Assembly: GCF_014145505.1 (NCBI RefSeq)
Contig: NZ_JACIUZ010000031.1
Location: forward strand, 1 to 64,000
Reading direction: 5' to 3'
Source: Limosilactobacillus fastidiosus
GTDB lineage: Bacteria; Bacillota; Bacilli; Lactobacillales; Lactobacillaceae
DNA length: 64,000 bases
The position numbers and the translations under genes were made by a program. Position 1 is the stretch's first letter. Each line of letters begins with the position of its first letter. The notes beneath the pieces are model-generated. The model ran no database searches, was not told the DNA's origin, and saw only the letters and a list, made by a program, of their open reading frames with translations. Shown here one piece after another: positions 49,268-58,480 of this stretch.

Positions 49268-50683
49268 ATGAAAGCGAATAAAAAAATTTCAAGTGCATTC
49301 ATCTACTTCTTTGGTTCGTTTGGTGGAATCCTGTTTGGATATGATATCGGGGTAATGACAGGAGCCCTACCTTTCTTGGAAGCCGATTGGCACTTACAAA
49401 ACGCTGCCGGATTAGTCGGGTGGATTACCTCTGCCGTAATGTTTGGTGCCATTTTTGGTGGTGCCGTTGCTGGACAATTATCTGATAAGTTTGGTCGGCG
49501 GAAGATGATCCTAATGTCATCAATTATTTTCATGATTTTCTCAATTTTATCTGGTGTTTCTCCCGATATGGGTGAAGCAAGTTCTTATTACCTAATTGCA
49601 GTTCGGATGTTCTTAGGTTTGGCTGTTGGTGCTGCTTCTGCTTTAGTTCCAGCTTATATGTCTGAAATGGCACCTGCCCAAGCTCGTGGACGGTTATCTG
49701 GTTTGAACCAGACGATGATTGTTTCGGGGATGCTGTTGTCTTACGTGGTTGACTTCTTGCTAAAGGATCTTCCAGGGGAATGGGCATGGCGTTTAATGTT
49801 AGGGTTAGCCGCTGTTCCTGCATTGATTCTATTTTTGGGAGTTCTCCGGTTACCAGAATCACCACGATTCCTATTACGTCAAGGGGATGAAGCTGCTGCA
49901 CGCCGGGTTCTCACCTTTATTCGAAAGGATCCAAGGGAAATCGATTCCGAACTTCGCAGTATTAAAGAGACTGCAAAGGATGAAGAACAAGCAAATGCTA
50001 AGACTTCTTGGTCAACGCTCTTCAGTTCTAAGTATCGTTATTTAGTAATTGCCGGTGTTGGTGTTGCTGCTTTTCAACAATTCCAAGGTGCAAATGCAAT
50101 CTTTTACTACATTCCATTGATTGTCCAAAAGGCAACTGGTAAAGCTGCTGCATCTAACTTGATGTGGCCAATTATTCAAGGGATCATCCTCGTTATTGGT
50201 TCATTAGTCTACATGTGGATTGCTGAAAAGTTTAATCGTCGGGCATTATTAATGCTTGGTGGGACAGTCATGGGTCTCTCATTCATCCTACCAGCCATCT
50301 TAAACTGGATGCTGCCTAACATGAATCCAATGACAATTGTTGTTTTCCTATGTATCTATGTCGCATTCTACTCATTCACTTGGGCACCATTAACTTGGGT
50401 CTTAGTTGGTGAAATTTTCCCATTAGCTATTCGTGGGCGTGCTTCGGGATTGGCTTCATCCTTTAACTGGATCGGTTCATGGTTAGTTGGGTTGATTTTC
50501 CCAATTATGACTGCAAATATGCCTCAAGAAGCTGTTTTCGCAATCTTCGGTGTGATTTGTCTTCTTGGTGTAATCTTCATTAAGACCCGAGTACCCGAAA
50601 CGCGTGGCCACACCCTTGAAGAAATTGAAGCTCAAGGAACTAAGCATGACGCAAAGAACCCTGAAATAGGGAGGGAGATTTAA
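49268..50683 (+). CDS. araE: Sugar:H+ symporter (arabinose/xylose type)
   Basis: 471 residues, MFS sugar porter with 12 helices and the family motifs FGYDIGVMTG, DKFGRRK, PAYMSEMAPAQARG, PESPRFL and VPETRGHTLEEIE. First gene of the arabinose operon, so L-arabinose uptake is the likely role (AraE-like), with some uncertainty between pentoses. The ATG at 49268 is preferred because the ATG at 49256 abuts the ribosome binding site AAAAGGGG. Its stop overlaps araB. Confidence 0.88.
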   Translation: MKANKKISSAFIYFFGSFGGILFGYDIGVMTGALPFLEADWHLQNAAGLVGWITSAVMFGAIFGGAVAGQLSDKFGRRKMILMSSIIFMIFSILSGVSPDMGEASSYYLIAVRMFLGLAVGAASALVPAYMSEMAPAQARGRLSGLNQTMIVSGMLLSYVVDFLLKDLPGEWAWRLMLGLAAVPALILFLGVLRLPESPRFLLRQGDEAAARRVLTFIRKDPREIDSELRSIKETAKDEEQANAKTSWSTLFSSKYRYLVIAGVGVAAFQQFQGANAIFYYIPLIVQKATGKAAASNLMWPIIQGIILVIGSLVYMWIAEKFNRRALLMLGGTVMGLSFILPAILNWMLPNMNPMTIVVFLCIYVAFYSFTWAPLTWVLVGEIFPLAIRGRASGLASSFNWIGSWLVGLIFPIMTANMPQEAVFAIFGVICLLGVIFIKTRVPETRGHTLEEIEAQGTKHDAKNPEIGREI

Positions 50684-52302
50684 TGAACTTACGTGAAACA
50701 GCAACGCAAATTGAAAATGGGAAAGCTTCTTTAGGGATCGAATTAGGTTCCACACGAATTAAGGCGGTTCTGATTAATACAGAATTTGAAACTATTTCTT
50801 CAGGTAGTTATACCTGGGAAAACCAATTCAAAGATGGTATTTGGACATATCCCCTCGAACAAGTATGGGAAGGAATCCAAGCTGCTTATTCTAAAATCAA
50901 AGCAGATGTTCAAAGTCGTTACCATGTTAGCTTGACTAGCATTGCTTCGATTGGAGTTAGTGCAATGATGCACGGTTACCTTCCGTTTGATAAGAATAAC
51001 CAACTTCTTGTTCCATTTAGAACATGGCGGAACAATATTACAGAAGAATCTGCTGATAAATTAACAAAGTTGTTTAACTTTAATATTCCGCAACGGTGGA
51101 GTATTGCTCATCTTTATCAAGCAATTCTAAATGATGAATCACACGTTAAGAATGTTGAGTTTATTACAACCTTAGCTGGTTATGTTCATTGGCAATTGTC
51201 TGGTGAAAAGGTTCTAGGAATTGGGGATGCGTCAGGAGTGTTCCCAATTGATGACCAAACACATACTTACCGTCAAGACTTTCTAACAAAATTTAGTGAA
51301 TTACCAGAAGTAGCAAAGTATTCATGGAATATTGAGGATATTTTACCCAAAGTAATCATTGCGGGCCACACTGCTGGTAGGTTAACTGATGAAGGAGCAA
51401 AACTTCTTGATCCTAATGGAACACTTACTTCTGGAAGTTTAATGGCGCCCCCAGAAGGGGATGCTGGTACTGGAATGGTTGGAACGAATAGTGTGCGTAA
51501 GCGGACCGGTAATATTTCTGTTGGAACATCAGCTTTTTCCATGAATGTTTTAGATAAACCTCTTAAAAAGGTCCACCGTGATATTGACATTGTTACGACG
51601 CCAACAGGTGACCCAGTTGCGATGGTTCACGTCAATAACTGTTCTTCAGATATTAATGCTTGGGTGGGGTTATTCCGTGACTTTGCTGATGCAATCGGAG
51701 CTAAAATTGACACAAACACTTTATACGAAACACTATTTGATTCAACAGTTCATTCAGATCCCGATGCTGGTGGGTTAATTAACTATAGTTACCTCTCCGG
51801 TGAAAACATCACCAAGATTCAACAGGGGCGACCACTCTTTGTTCGGACGTCAAATAGCAAGATGAACCTTGCTAACTTCTTCCTTACTCAACTTTATGCA
51901 GCATTTGCGCCGTTAAAGATCGGAATGGATATTTTATTAAATGAAGAGCATGTTCAAACGGATGTCATGATTGCCCAGGGAGGTCTCTTTGGAACTCCTG
52001 TTATTGGCCAACAAATCTTATCAAATGCTTTGAATATTCCAATTACGATTATGAATACTGCTAGCGAGGGTGGACCATGGGGAATGGCTGTACTTGCTAA
52101 GTATGCTGAAACAGGTGCTAAGAAGTCACTAGCTGATTTCTTGGATGGTGAGGTTTTCCGCAATCCTGAAAGCATGACTTTGGTACCAGAACCTGCTGGT
52201 GTAAAGGGATATAAAAGCTTTATCAAGCGTTATCAAACTGGGTTGCCAGTAGAAGCGCTTGCCGGTAAGGACATTAGCGAACATGAAAGTAAGAAAGGAT
52301 AG
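50683..52302 (+). CDS. araB: L-ribulokinase
   Basis: 539 residues of the FGGY carbohydrate kinase family (SLGIELGSTRIKAVL, the N-terminal phosphate site; SVGTSAFSM and PEGDAGTGM). It phosphorylates L-ribulose to ribulose 5-phosphate. It belongs to the lactobacillar AraB subgroup, which differs from the enteric enzyme. The ATG overlaps the symporter stop, and AGGGAGGGAG is the ribosome binding site. Confidence 0.92.
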   Translation: MNLRETATQIENGKASLGIELGSTRIKAVLINTEFETISSGSYTWENQFKDGIWTYPLEQVWEGIQAAYSKIKADVQSRYHVSLTSIASIGVSAMMHGYLPFDKNNQLLVPFRTWRNNITEESADKLTKLFNFNIPQRWSIAHLYQAILNDESHVKNVEFITTLAGYVHWQLSGEKVLGIGDASGVFPIDDQTHTYRQDFLTKFSELPEVAKYSWNIEDILPKVIIAGHTAGRLTDEGAKLLDPNGTLTSGSLMAPPEGDAGTGMVGTNSVRKRTGNISVGTSAFSMNVLDKPLKKVHRDIDIVTTPTGDPVAMVHVNNCSSDINAWVGLFRDFADAIGAKIDTNTLYETLFDSTVHSDPDAGGLINYSYLSGENITKIQQGRPLFVRTSNSKMNLANFFLTQLYAAFAPLKIGMDILLNEEHVQTDVMIAQGGLFGTPVIGQQILSNALNIPITIMNTASEGGPWGMAVLAKYAETGAKKSLADFLDGEVFRNPESMTLVPEPAGVKGYKSFIKRYQTGLPVEALAGKDISEHESKKG

Positions 52303-52311
52303 ATATAAGAG

Positions 52312-53040
52312 ATGCTTGAAAAATTAAAGCAAGAAGTATACGAAGCAAATATGAAGCTTCCTAAGTTGGGGTTAGTTACTTTTACTTGGGGAAATGTTTC
52401 TGGAATTGACCGTGATAAAGGCCTCTTCGTTATTAAGCCTTCTGGAGTTCCATATGAAGATTTAAAACCGGAAGACATGGTTGTTGTTAACCTCGATGGT
52501 GAGGTTGTTGAAGGAAACTTAAATCCATCTAGTGATACTCCCACCCACACTTATCTTTATAATCATTTTCCAAAAATTGGAGGAATTGTTCATACTCACT
52601 CACCATGGGCAGTATCCTTTGCTGCAGCTCGGTTGGATGTACCAGCAATGAACACTACGCATGCTGATACTTTCTACACTGATGTTCCAGCAGCAGATGC
52701 ATTAACCAAGGAAGAAATTGAGGAAGACTACGAAGGAAATACTGGTAAAGTAATTGTTCGTTCTTTCAAGGAACGGGGCTTAGACTATGAAGCTACTCCA
52801 GCAGCCTTGGTTATGCAACATGGACCATTTACCTGGGGACCAACTCCTGATAAGGCAGTTTACAATGCCAAGGTCCTTGAAGTAGTAGCCGAAGAAGACT
52901 ACCACGCAATGCAATTGACACATCGGGACTTGCATTTGCCACAATATCTACTTGATAAGCACTATTACAGAAAGCATGGCGCAAATGCATACTATGGACA
53001 AAATAATGCTCATTCAAAGGACCATGCTACACGTGCTTAA
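52312..53040 (+). CDS. araD: L-ribulose-5-phosphate 4-epimerase
   Basis: Makes D-xylulose 5-phosphate, which feeds the phosphoketolase pathway. 242 residues of the class II aldolase fold with TWGNVSG, HTHSPWAVSFA (zinc His pair) and a further His in the MQLTHRDLHLP segment. It follows araB by 9 bases. Confidence 0.95.
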   Translation: MLEKLKQEVYEANMKLPKLGLVTFTWGNVSGIDRDKGLFVIKPSGVPYEDLKPEDMVVVNLDGEVVEGNLNPSSDTPTHTYLYNHFPKIGGIVHTHSPWAVSFAAARLDVPAMNTTHADTFYTDVPAADALTKEEIEEDYEGNTGKVIVRSFKERGLDYEATPAALVMQHGPFTWGPTPDKAVYNAKVLEVVAEEDYHAMQLTHRDLHLPQYLLDKHYYRKHGANAYYGQNNAHSKDHATRA

Positions 53041-53094
53041 TTAACTTGGTAATTATATTACAAAAATTTTTGATACAAGAAGGAGTGTTATCTT

Positions 53095-54516
53095 ATGATG
53101 AATAAAGATTACGAATTTTGGTTTGTGACTGGTAGCCAATTCCTTTATGGGGAAGATCAATTAAAATCAGTTGCTAATGATGCAGAAGATATTGTTAATA
53201 AGTTAAACGAAAGTGGTAAGTTACCATACAGGATTGTCTTTAAAGGTGTAATGACAACCGCTGAAGGAATCACTAAGTTTATGAAGGAAGCTAACTACAA
53301 TGATAAGGTAGCTGGTGTTATGACTTGGATGCACACATTCTCACCTGCTAAGAACTGGATTCATGGTACAAAGTTACTTCAAAAGCCCCTTCTTCACTTG
53401 GCAACTCAATACTTAAATAAGATTCCATACGATACTATTGATTTTGATTACATGAACTTAAACCAATCAGCTCACGGTGACCGTGAATATGCTTACATTA
53501 ATGCTCGCCTTCAAAAGCATAACAAGATTGTTTACGGCTTCTGGGGTGACGAAGATGTCCAAGAAGAAATTGCTGACTGGCAAAACGTGGCCGTTGCCTA
53601 CAACGAAAGCTTCAAGATTAAGATCGTTCGTTTCGGAGATACAATGCGTAATGTTGCTGTTACTGAAGGTGACAAGGTTGAAGCGCAAATGTTCTTAGGT
53701 TGGACTGTTGATTACTGGCCAGTAAGTGAACTTGTTAGCTACGTTGATGCTGTTAGCGAAGAAGACATTGATGCTGCCTACAAGGACCTGGAAAGTAAAT
53801 ACGAGATGGTTCAAGGTGATAACACGAAGGAACACTATGAACACTCAGTTCGTTACCAACTTCGTGAATACTTAGCCTTAAAGAAGTTCATGGATGAAAA
53901 AGGCTACACTGGTTTCACCACTAACTTCGAAGACTTGCATGGCCTTGAAGAATTGCCTGGTTTAGCCGCTCAATTATTAATGCGTGACGGTTACGGATTT
54001 GGTGCTGAAGGTGACTGGAAGTCTGCTGGGATGGATCGTCTTCTTAAGATTGCCGCCGATAATGTTGCCACTGCCTTTATGGAAGACTACACTCTTGACT
54101 TACGCCATGATCACGAAGCTATTCTTGGTTCACACATGCTTGAAGTTGACCCAACCATTGCGTCAGATAAGCCACGGGTTGAAGTTCACCCATTAGACAT
54201 TGGTGGTAAAGATGATCCTGCACGTCTTGTATTTACTGGTCGTGAAGGTAAGGCCGTTGATGTTACTCTTTCATACTTTAACGACGGTTACAAGGTAATT
54301 GGTTACTCTGTTGATTGTCACAAGCCTGAAGCAGAAACCCCACATCTTCCAGTTGCTAAACAATTATGGACACCAACTGTTGGCTTAAAGGAAGGGGCTA
54401 AGCGTTGGATGCTCGCTGGTGGTGGTCACCACACTATCTTGAGTTTCAGCTTGAAGCCACAGCAAATCAAGGACCTCTTCGGTATGCTTGATGTTAAAGT
54501 TGACTTCATTGAATAG
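53095..54516 (+). CDS. araA: L-arabinose isomerase
   Basis: Converts L-arabinose to L-ribulose. 473 residues with [11 protein letters not shown] at the N terminus and metal and substrate site segments [18 protein letters not shown] and GGGHHTILS. Two ATGs at 53095 and 53098 are both possible behind AAGGAGTG. Last gene of the arabinose operon. A terminator follows. Confidence 0.96.
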   Translation: MMNKDYEFWFVTGSQFLYGEDQLKSVANDAEDIVNKLNESGKLPYRIVFKGVMTTAEGITKFMKEANYNDKVAGVMTWMHTFSPAKNWIHGTKLLQKPLLHLATQYLNKIPYDTIDFDYMNLNQSAHGDREYAYINARLQKHNKIVYGFWGDEDVQEEIADWQNVAVAYNESFKIKIVRFGDTMRNVAVTEGDKVEAQMFLGWTVDYWPVSELVSYVDAVSEEDIDAAYKDLESKYEMVQGDNTKEHYEHSVRYQLREYLALKKFMDEKGYTGFTTNFEDLHGLEELPGLAAQLLMRDGYGFGAEGDWKSAGMDRLLKIAADNVATAFMEDYTLDLRHDHEAILGSHMLEVDPTIASDKPRVEVHPLDIGGKDDPARLVFTGREGKAVDVTLSYFNDGYKVIGYSVDCHKPEAETPHLPVAKQLWTPTVGLKEGAKRWMLAGGGHHTILSFSLKPQQIKDLFGMLDVKVDFIE

Positions 54517-54563
54517 TAGATATGCTTCACTGAATAAAGAAAATCTTTAACAATTTAGAAAGA

Positions 54564-54611
54564 AAAATGGTTATACTCGGCAGTTTAATAACTGAGGATA
54601 ACCATTTTTTT
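54564..54611 (+). terminator. Terminator of the arabinose operon
   Basis: AAAAATGGTTAT pairs with ATAACCATTTTT, with an inner CAGTT/AACTG stem. Confidence 0.9.
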
Positions 54612-54645
54612 ATGAAAGGTTTGATTTTGTAAACGAGGGGATAAA

Positions 54646-55215
54646 ATGAAAACAGAAAAAGAAAAAATGTTGAATGGGGAAGTTTTTGATGTCTATAATT
54701 CTCAATTAGTTCATGAACGTTATTATGCACGAAAATTAGTAGAGCGATTTAACGCCTTGGGGGAAGTGAATCCAGAGGCGAGTAAAGAGATCATTCGCCA
54801 GTTATTTGGTCATGTGGGAGAAAACTACGAGGTTCATGCACAGTTTAAGTGCGACTATGGTTATAACATTTATGTTGGTGATGATTTTTTTGCTAACTAT
54901 GATTGCGTAATGTTAGATGTTAGTCCAATTAAAATTGGTAAGCACTGCCTACTGGGTCCCCGTGTTCAACTCTACACGGTCAATCATCCTTTAGATCCCA
55001 AGTTGCGCCGTAATGGGGCATACGGACAAGGTAAGGAGATTACCATTGGTGATGATGTTTGGATTGGGGGTGGAGCCATTATTTGTCCCGGGGTAACCTT
55101 AGGGAATAATGTAATTGTTGGTGCCGGAAGTGTGGTTACAAAATCTTATGGTAATAATGTAATCATTGCTGGAAATCCGGCACAGGTAATTAAAGAAAAC
55201 CCATATAAGGAATAG
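54646..55215 (+). CDS. Sugar O-acetyltransferase, hexapeptide-repeat family
   Basis: 189 residues. An N-terminal Maa domain (KEKMLNGEVFDVYNSQL) is followed by a left-handed beta helix (IYVGDDFFANYDCVMLD, ITIGDDVWIGGGAIICPG) with the active-site His in TVNHPLD. It belongs to the maltose/galactoside acetyltransferase group and transfers acetyl from acetyl-CoA to a sugar. It lies between araA and the araR side, but its own transcript and lack of an AraR box leave any link to arabinose open. Confidence 0.9.
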   Translation: MKTEKEKMLNGEVFDVYNSQLVHERYYARKLVERFNALGEVNPEASKEIIRQLFGHVGENYEVHAQFKCDYGYNIYVGDDFFANYDCVMLDVSPIKIGKHCLLGPRVQLYTVNHPLDPKLRRNGAYGQGKEITIGDDVWIGGGAIICPGVTLGNNVIVGAGSVVTKSYGNNVIIAGNPAQVIKENPYKE

Positions 55216-55216
55216 A

Positions 55217-55257
55217 AAAGGTAGAGATCAAGAAAAATTCTTAGTCTCTACCTTTTT
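55217..55257. terminator. Bidirectional terminator
   Basis: AAAAGGTAGAGA and TCTCTACCTTTT pair across the gap between the acetyltransferase and the convergent aldo/keto reductase. Confidence 0.85.
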
Positions 55258-55271
55258 TAGTGGATAACATT

Positions 55272-56114
55272 CTAATATTTTAAATTATATTCGTAAACTA
55301 AGGCTGGTTCTTTACCAACCCGGGTAAAATTATGTAATTCATTAATTACGTTTATTTCTTGCTCGCTAAGTTGGAAGTTGTAGATATCGATATTTTGTTT
55401 AATCCGTGCTTCATGGATCGACTTTGGAATGAAGGCAACACCACTTTGTAATTGCCAGCGCAAAACAATTTGGGCTGAGGACTTTTGGTGCTTTTTAGCA
55501 ATTTTTTCTAAAAGGGGGTTATTAAGGATAGTTCCTCTTCCAAGGGGACTCCAAGCTTGAGTAACAATTTGGTGGGCACGATCGTATTTGATTAACGGAA
55601 GTTGGTTCAAATGGGGATGCCGTTCAATTTGGTTAACTACCGGCATTTCGTGAGCCTGGGTTGCTAAGTATTGGAGATGAATCATTTGATAATTACTAAC
55701 ACCGATTGAGCGGGTTAGCCCTTCCTTCTTTAATTCTTCTAGTGCAGCCCATGTGTCAAAGAAAGCTCGTTCAATTGGCCAGTGGATTAACAGTAGATTA
55801 ACATAGTCAAGTTGGAGTTTTTTGAGTGAATCTTTAACTGAAGCAATGGTTTGTGTATAGCCTTGATTTGGTTCAGAAACCTTTGTAGTGATAAATAATT
55901 CTTCCCGAGGGAGAGCTAACTCAGTTAAGGCATTACCAATTTCTGCTTCATTTTTGTATAGTTGTGCAGTATCGAAGAGGCGATATCCAGCATCATAGGC
56001 ATATTTAATTGAAGAAGTGATGGTACTTTGATCAGTGATCTTATACATTCCAAATCCCTCTTGAGGCATTGTTTGACCATCAGCAAGCGTTAAAAGATTA
56101 ACTGATTTTTTCAT
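55272..56114 (-). CDS. Aldo/keto reductase
   Basis: 280 residues with the AKR catalytic tetrad Asp48 (LFDTAQLY), Tyr53, Lys78 (TTKVSEP) and His111 (LLLIHWP), so an NADPH-dependent reductase of carbonyl compounds. The gene lies 9 bases downstream of araR and is probably cotranscribed. Whether it acts on a sugar-derived aldehyde is unknown. Confidence 0.92.
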   Translation of the reverse strand: MKKSVNLLTLADGQTMPQEGFGMYKITDQSTITSSIKYAYDAGYRLFDTAQLYKNEAEIGNALTELALPREELFITTKVSEPNQGYTQTIASVKDSLKKLQLDYVNLLLIHWPIERAFFDTWAALEELKKEGLTRSIGVSNYQMIHLQYLATQAHEMPVVNQIERHPHLNQLPLIKYDRAHQIVTQAWSPLGRGTILNNPLLEKIAKKHQKSSAQIVLRWQLQSGVAFIPKSIHEARIKQNIDIYNFQLSEQEINVINELHNFTRVGKEPALVYEYNLKY

Positions 56115-56123
56115 TATTGATAA

Positions 56124-57218
56124 TTACTCCTTTGAGTGTAGTGGTGCAATAGTGGTTGATTGGCGTTTAATGATTTCAGGTGAATAATATTTAACTTTTT
56201 CGACTGTTTGACCATTAATCATCTTGAGGATCATCTTACCAGCATCTTCTCCTAACTTTCTTTTGGGGTGGACGGCGGTTGTTAAGTTTGGTGAGATGAT
56301 TGCAGCCATATCATAGTTATCAAAGCCGACAACTGAAATATCCTCTGGGACACGAATACCATTTTTTTGTAAGTGACGAATTACCAGTGTGGCAAGTTGA
56401 TCATTATAGCAGGCGATTGCGGTAATAGTTGGATTTCCTTTAAGCATAAGCTCTACTTTATTGATGATCCCTTCAATTGGATCACTGGATTGGTACATAA
56501 TTGTATTAGCTTTAGTTGTAGGTACTTCCTCATCCTGATAAGCTTTGATCATTCCAGACATGCGATCGACTCCCTGCTGATCGTTAATTTGAAAAACACC
56601 GAGAATGTTGGTATGTCCTAATTCAAAAAGATAGCGAATTAAATCCTCTTCCGCTTCTTTATCACGAGTAAGGAGTGCAGGAAAATTAAATCCTGGGTAA
56701 GTAGAGTGGAACAAGATTGTCGGAATTTGGTAGTTTTCAACCTGTTGGTAAAGATCGAGGTTTGGATTAGGCATGGCGCTTTCTGTTGGCTCAATGATCA
56801 ATCCGGCAATTTTTAGATCTAACATGTTTAAAATTGTTTGTCGTTCCCGTTCATGATTATTGAGTGTATTTCCGACAATTAATGAATAACCCTTATCGGC
56901 AACGACACTGTCAATCCCAGAAATAATTGAAGGAAAGATGTAATCAGCCATGTGGGTACTGATTACACCGATAACTTTATTTTTTTCGATATCAGTCCAG
57001 TCTTTTTGCCAATCTTGGACAAACATTCCGCCACCTTGAATACGATAAATATAGTGTTCATTTTCAAGATCACCAACGGCACGGCGAATCGTATAGCGAG
57101 AAACGTTAAAGCGTTTCATTAATTCACTTTCGGTTGGTAATTTAGCATTAATTTGATATTTACCGTCAATAATTTCGTTACGGAGAGTTTGTTTAACTGT
57201 TTCGTATTTCACTTCCAA
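56124..57218 (-). CDS. araR: Arabinose operon repressor AraR
   Basis: 364 residues: GntR-type winged helix at the N terminus (KLPTESELMKRFNVSRYTIRRAV) fused to a LacI/GalR-type periplasmic-binding-like domain (VIGVISTHMADYIFPSI, ISVVGFDNYDMAAI). This fusion is characteristic of AraR. It is expected to bind the two operators upstream of the symporter gene and to release them with L-arabinose. Confidence 0.94.
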   Translation of the reverse strand: MEVKYETVKQTLRNEIIDGKYQINAKLPTESELMKRFNVSRYTIRRAVGDLENEHYIYRIQGGGMFVQDWQKDWTDIEKNKVIGVISTHMADYIFPSIISGIDSVVADKGYSLIVGNTLNNHERERQTILNMLDLKIAGLIIEPTESAMPNPNLDLYQQVENYQIPTILFHSTYPGFNFPALLTRDKEAEEDLIRYLFELGHTNILGVFQINDQQGVDRMSGMIKAYQDEEVPTTKANTIMYQSSDPIEGIINKVELMLKGNPTITAIACYNDQLATLVIRHLQKNGIRVPEDISVVGFDNYDMAAIISPNLTTAVHPKRKLGEDAGKMILKMINGQTVEKVKYYSPEIIKRQSTTIAPLHSKE

Positions 57219-57252
57219 TGGCTGCTACTCCAATCTTTTCCTTATCTAAAAT

Positions 57253-57290
57253 AAAAGGCCCTATAACTAATTTGATTATAGGACCAAAAA
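57253..57290 (-). terminator. Terminator of the universal stress protein gene
   Basis: On the minus strand GGTCCTATAA pairs with TTATAGGGCC and is followed by TTTTATTTT. Confidence 0.85.
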
Positions 57291-57307
57291 CCGTTAAATT
57301 GGTTAAC

Positions 57308-57793
57308 TTATTTTTTCTTTTTGTCAATTTCGATTAGCTTGTTATCTAAATCAGTCCGTACGACTAAAACATCACAGATGGCTGTCCGGGTAACAAATTC
57401 GGTGACAGAACCGATTAGGATTCGTTCAACGGCGTTTAAACCAGTGGCACCAATCATAATAAGGTCAGCATTCATTTCCTTAGGTACATCACGGGCAATG
57501 ATTGTCTTTGGCGCACCATATTCAATTGAGTAGTTAATATTCTTAACGCCTTTTTCTTTAGCGTAATCGATGTATTTATCGAGAGTCTTCTTTGCAGTTT
57601 CGGTAACTTGTTCAACCATTGAGCTATCAAAACTAGAAATATTTTGGAATGCTCGAGTATCTACGACGTGTAGTAAGCGTAATTCTGTTTCTTCACCATT
57701 CCGCTTAGCAACAGCAACAGCCTTCTTGAAAGCTAATTCTGCTTCTTCAGAACCATCTACTGGAACCAAGATATGTTTGTATTGTTGAGCCAT
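57308..57793 (-). CDS. Universal stress protein (UspA family)
   Basis: 161 residues with the ATP-binding signature GATGLNAVERILIGSVT and the N-terminal ILVPVDGSEEAE, so an ATP-binding Usp. A Lys-rich tail ends the protein. Monocistronic with a strong ribosome binding site (AAGGAGGCACC). Confidence 0.94.
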   Translation of the reverse strand: MAQQYKHILVPVDGSEEAELAFKKAVAVAKRNGEETELRLLHVVDTRAFQNISSFDSSMVEQVTETAKKTLDKYIDYAKEKGVKNINYSIEYGAPKTIIARDVPKEMNADLIMIGATGLNAVERILIGSVTEFVTRTAICDVLVVRTDLDNKLIEIDKKKK

Positions 57794-57864
57794 GTTATGG
57801 TGCCTCCTTAATTATTTACTTCTATTATACACTGAAATAAAAATGACAGTAAAGCCTCAGGTGT

Positions 57865-58164
57865 CTAGTTTTTTCGTTGCTCTGCTTGGAAATAACCCAT
57901 GAGTGAATAGGCCATTAAAGTTTCACAAATACAACCAATTACCACCATCGTAACGATAAAGAAAATTGAATTTGTCCATGCTGCAGTAATTGCAAGAATT
58001 CCAATTACTAAAAGGATAGTTCCCCATACCAGGAGCGCTTTTGAAAGTGCTGAGTGCTGTTTGGGATGAAAGATCAGAAAGGGCTTATGAAGATGAGTTA
58101 GGAAAAAGCAACCTTCATAAGTGGCGATTAAACCAAAAATGGTCATAAGGATAGCTAGTAGCAT
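57865..58164 (-). CDS. Small three-helix membrane protein, unknown
   Basis: 99 residues with hydrophobic helices at about 3-24, 42-62 and 67-90, linked by a His/Lys-rich loop (HLHKPFLIFHPKQH). I recognise no family. It lies between the stress protein gene and the candidate 6S RNA, all on the minus strand. Confidence 0.65.
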   Translation of the reverse strand: MLLAILMTIFGLIATYEGCFFLTHLHKPFLIFHPKQHSALSKALLVWGTILLVIGILAITAAWTNSIFFIVTMVVIGCICETLMAYSLMGYFQAEQRKN

Positions 58165-58203
58165 GATTTAAACCTCATAATTTATGATATTTAGAAAGAG
58201 AAA

Positions 58204-58441
58204 AGACCGGTAAAACATTAACGCTTTCCGGCCCTTTTAACTATTATGTACGAAAACTCCGTTAGTGCCGTTAATTGTCATTCAGTGTTGACCTGTGTTT
58301 AAGACAGGTGGGACACGGTTGCTAGTTATTCAGTTACCAAGTGAAAAGGCATACTGGCCAACTAGCAAAACACTAGTCCCAATTTTATAAGACTGTAAGG
58401 CAAACCTGCGTTTAGACAACGCGTACACCACAGAATTTTCA
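58204..58441 (-). ncRNA. ssrS: Probable 6S RNA
   Basis: Gene-free region after rarA with a promoter and terminator of its own. As transcribed, CGTACA-type closing arms (58422-58427 with 58247-58252) enclose about 180 bases. An apical stem follows (GGGAC/GTCCC at 58376-58380 and 58310-58314; GCTAGTT/AACTAGC at 58360-58366 and 58321-58327), and a small hairpin (ACCTGT/ACAGGT, 58291-58309) sits on the 3' side of the central bubble. This resembles 6S RNA, which binds RNA polymerase. In Bacillus a 6S gene also lies near rarA (yrvN). The 3' end is a CCGG-stem terminator. Confidence 0.65.
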
Positions 58442-58447
58442 TTAATT

Positions 58448-58476
58448 ATGTTAGCATGATCTGGTGTAATGATCAA
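58448..58476 (-). promoter_or_regulatory. Promoter of the candidate 6S RNA
   Basis: On the minus strand: TTGATC, 17-bp spacer, TAACAT, located just after the rarA stop. Confidence 0.6.
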
Positions 58477-58480
58477 TCGA

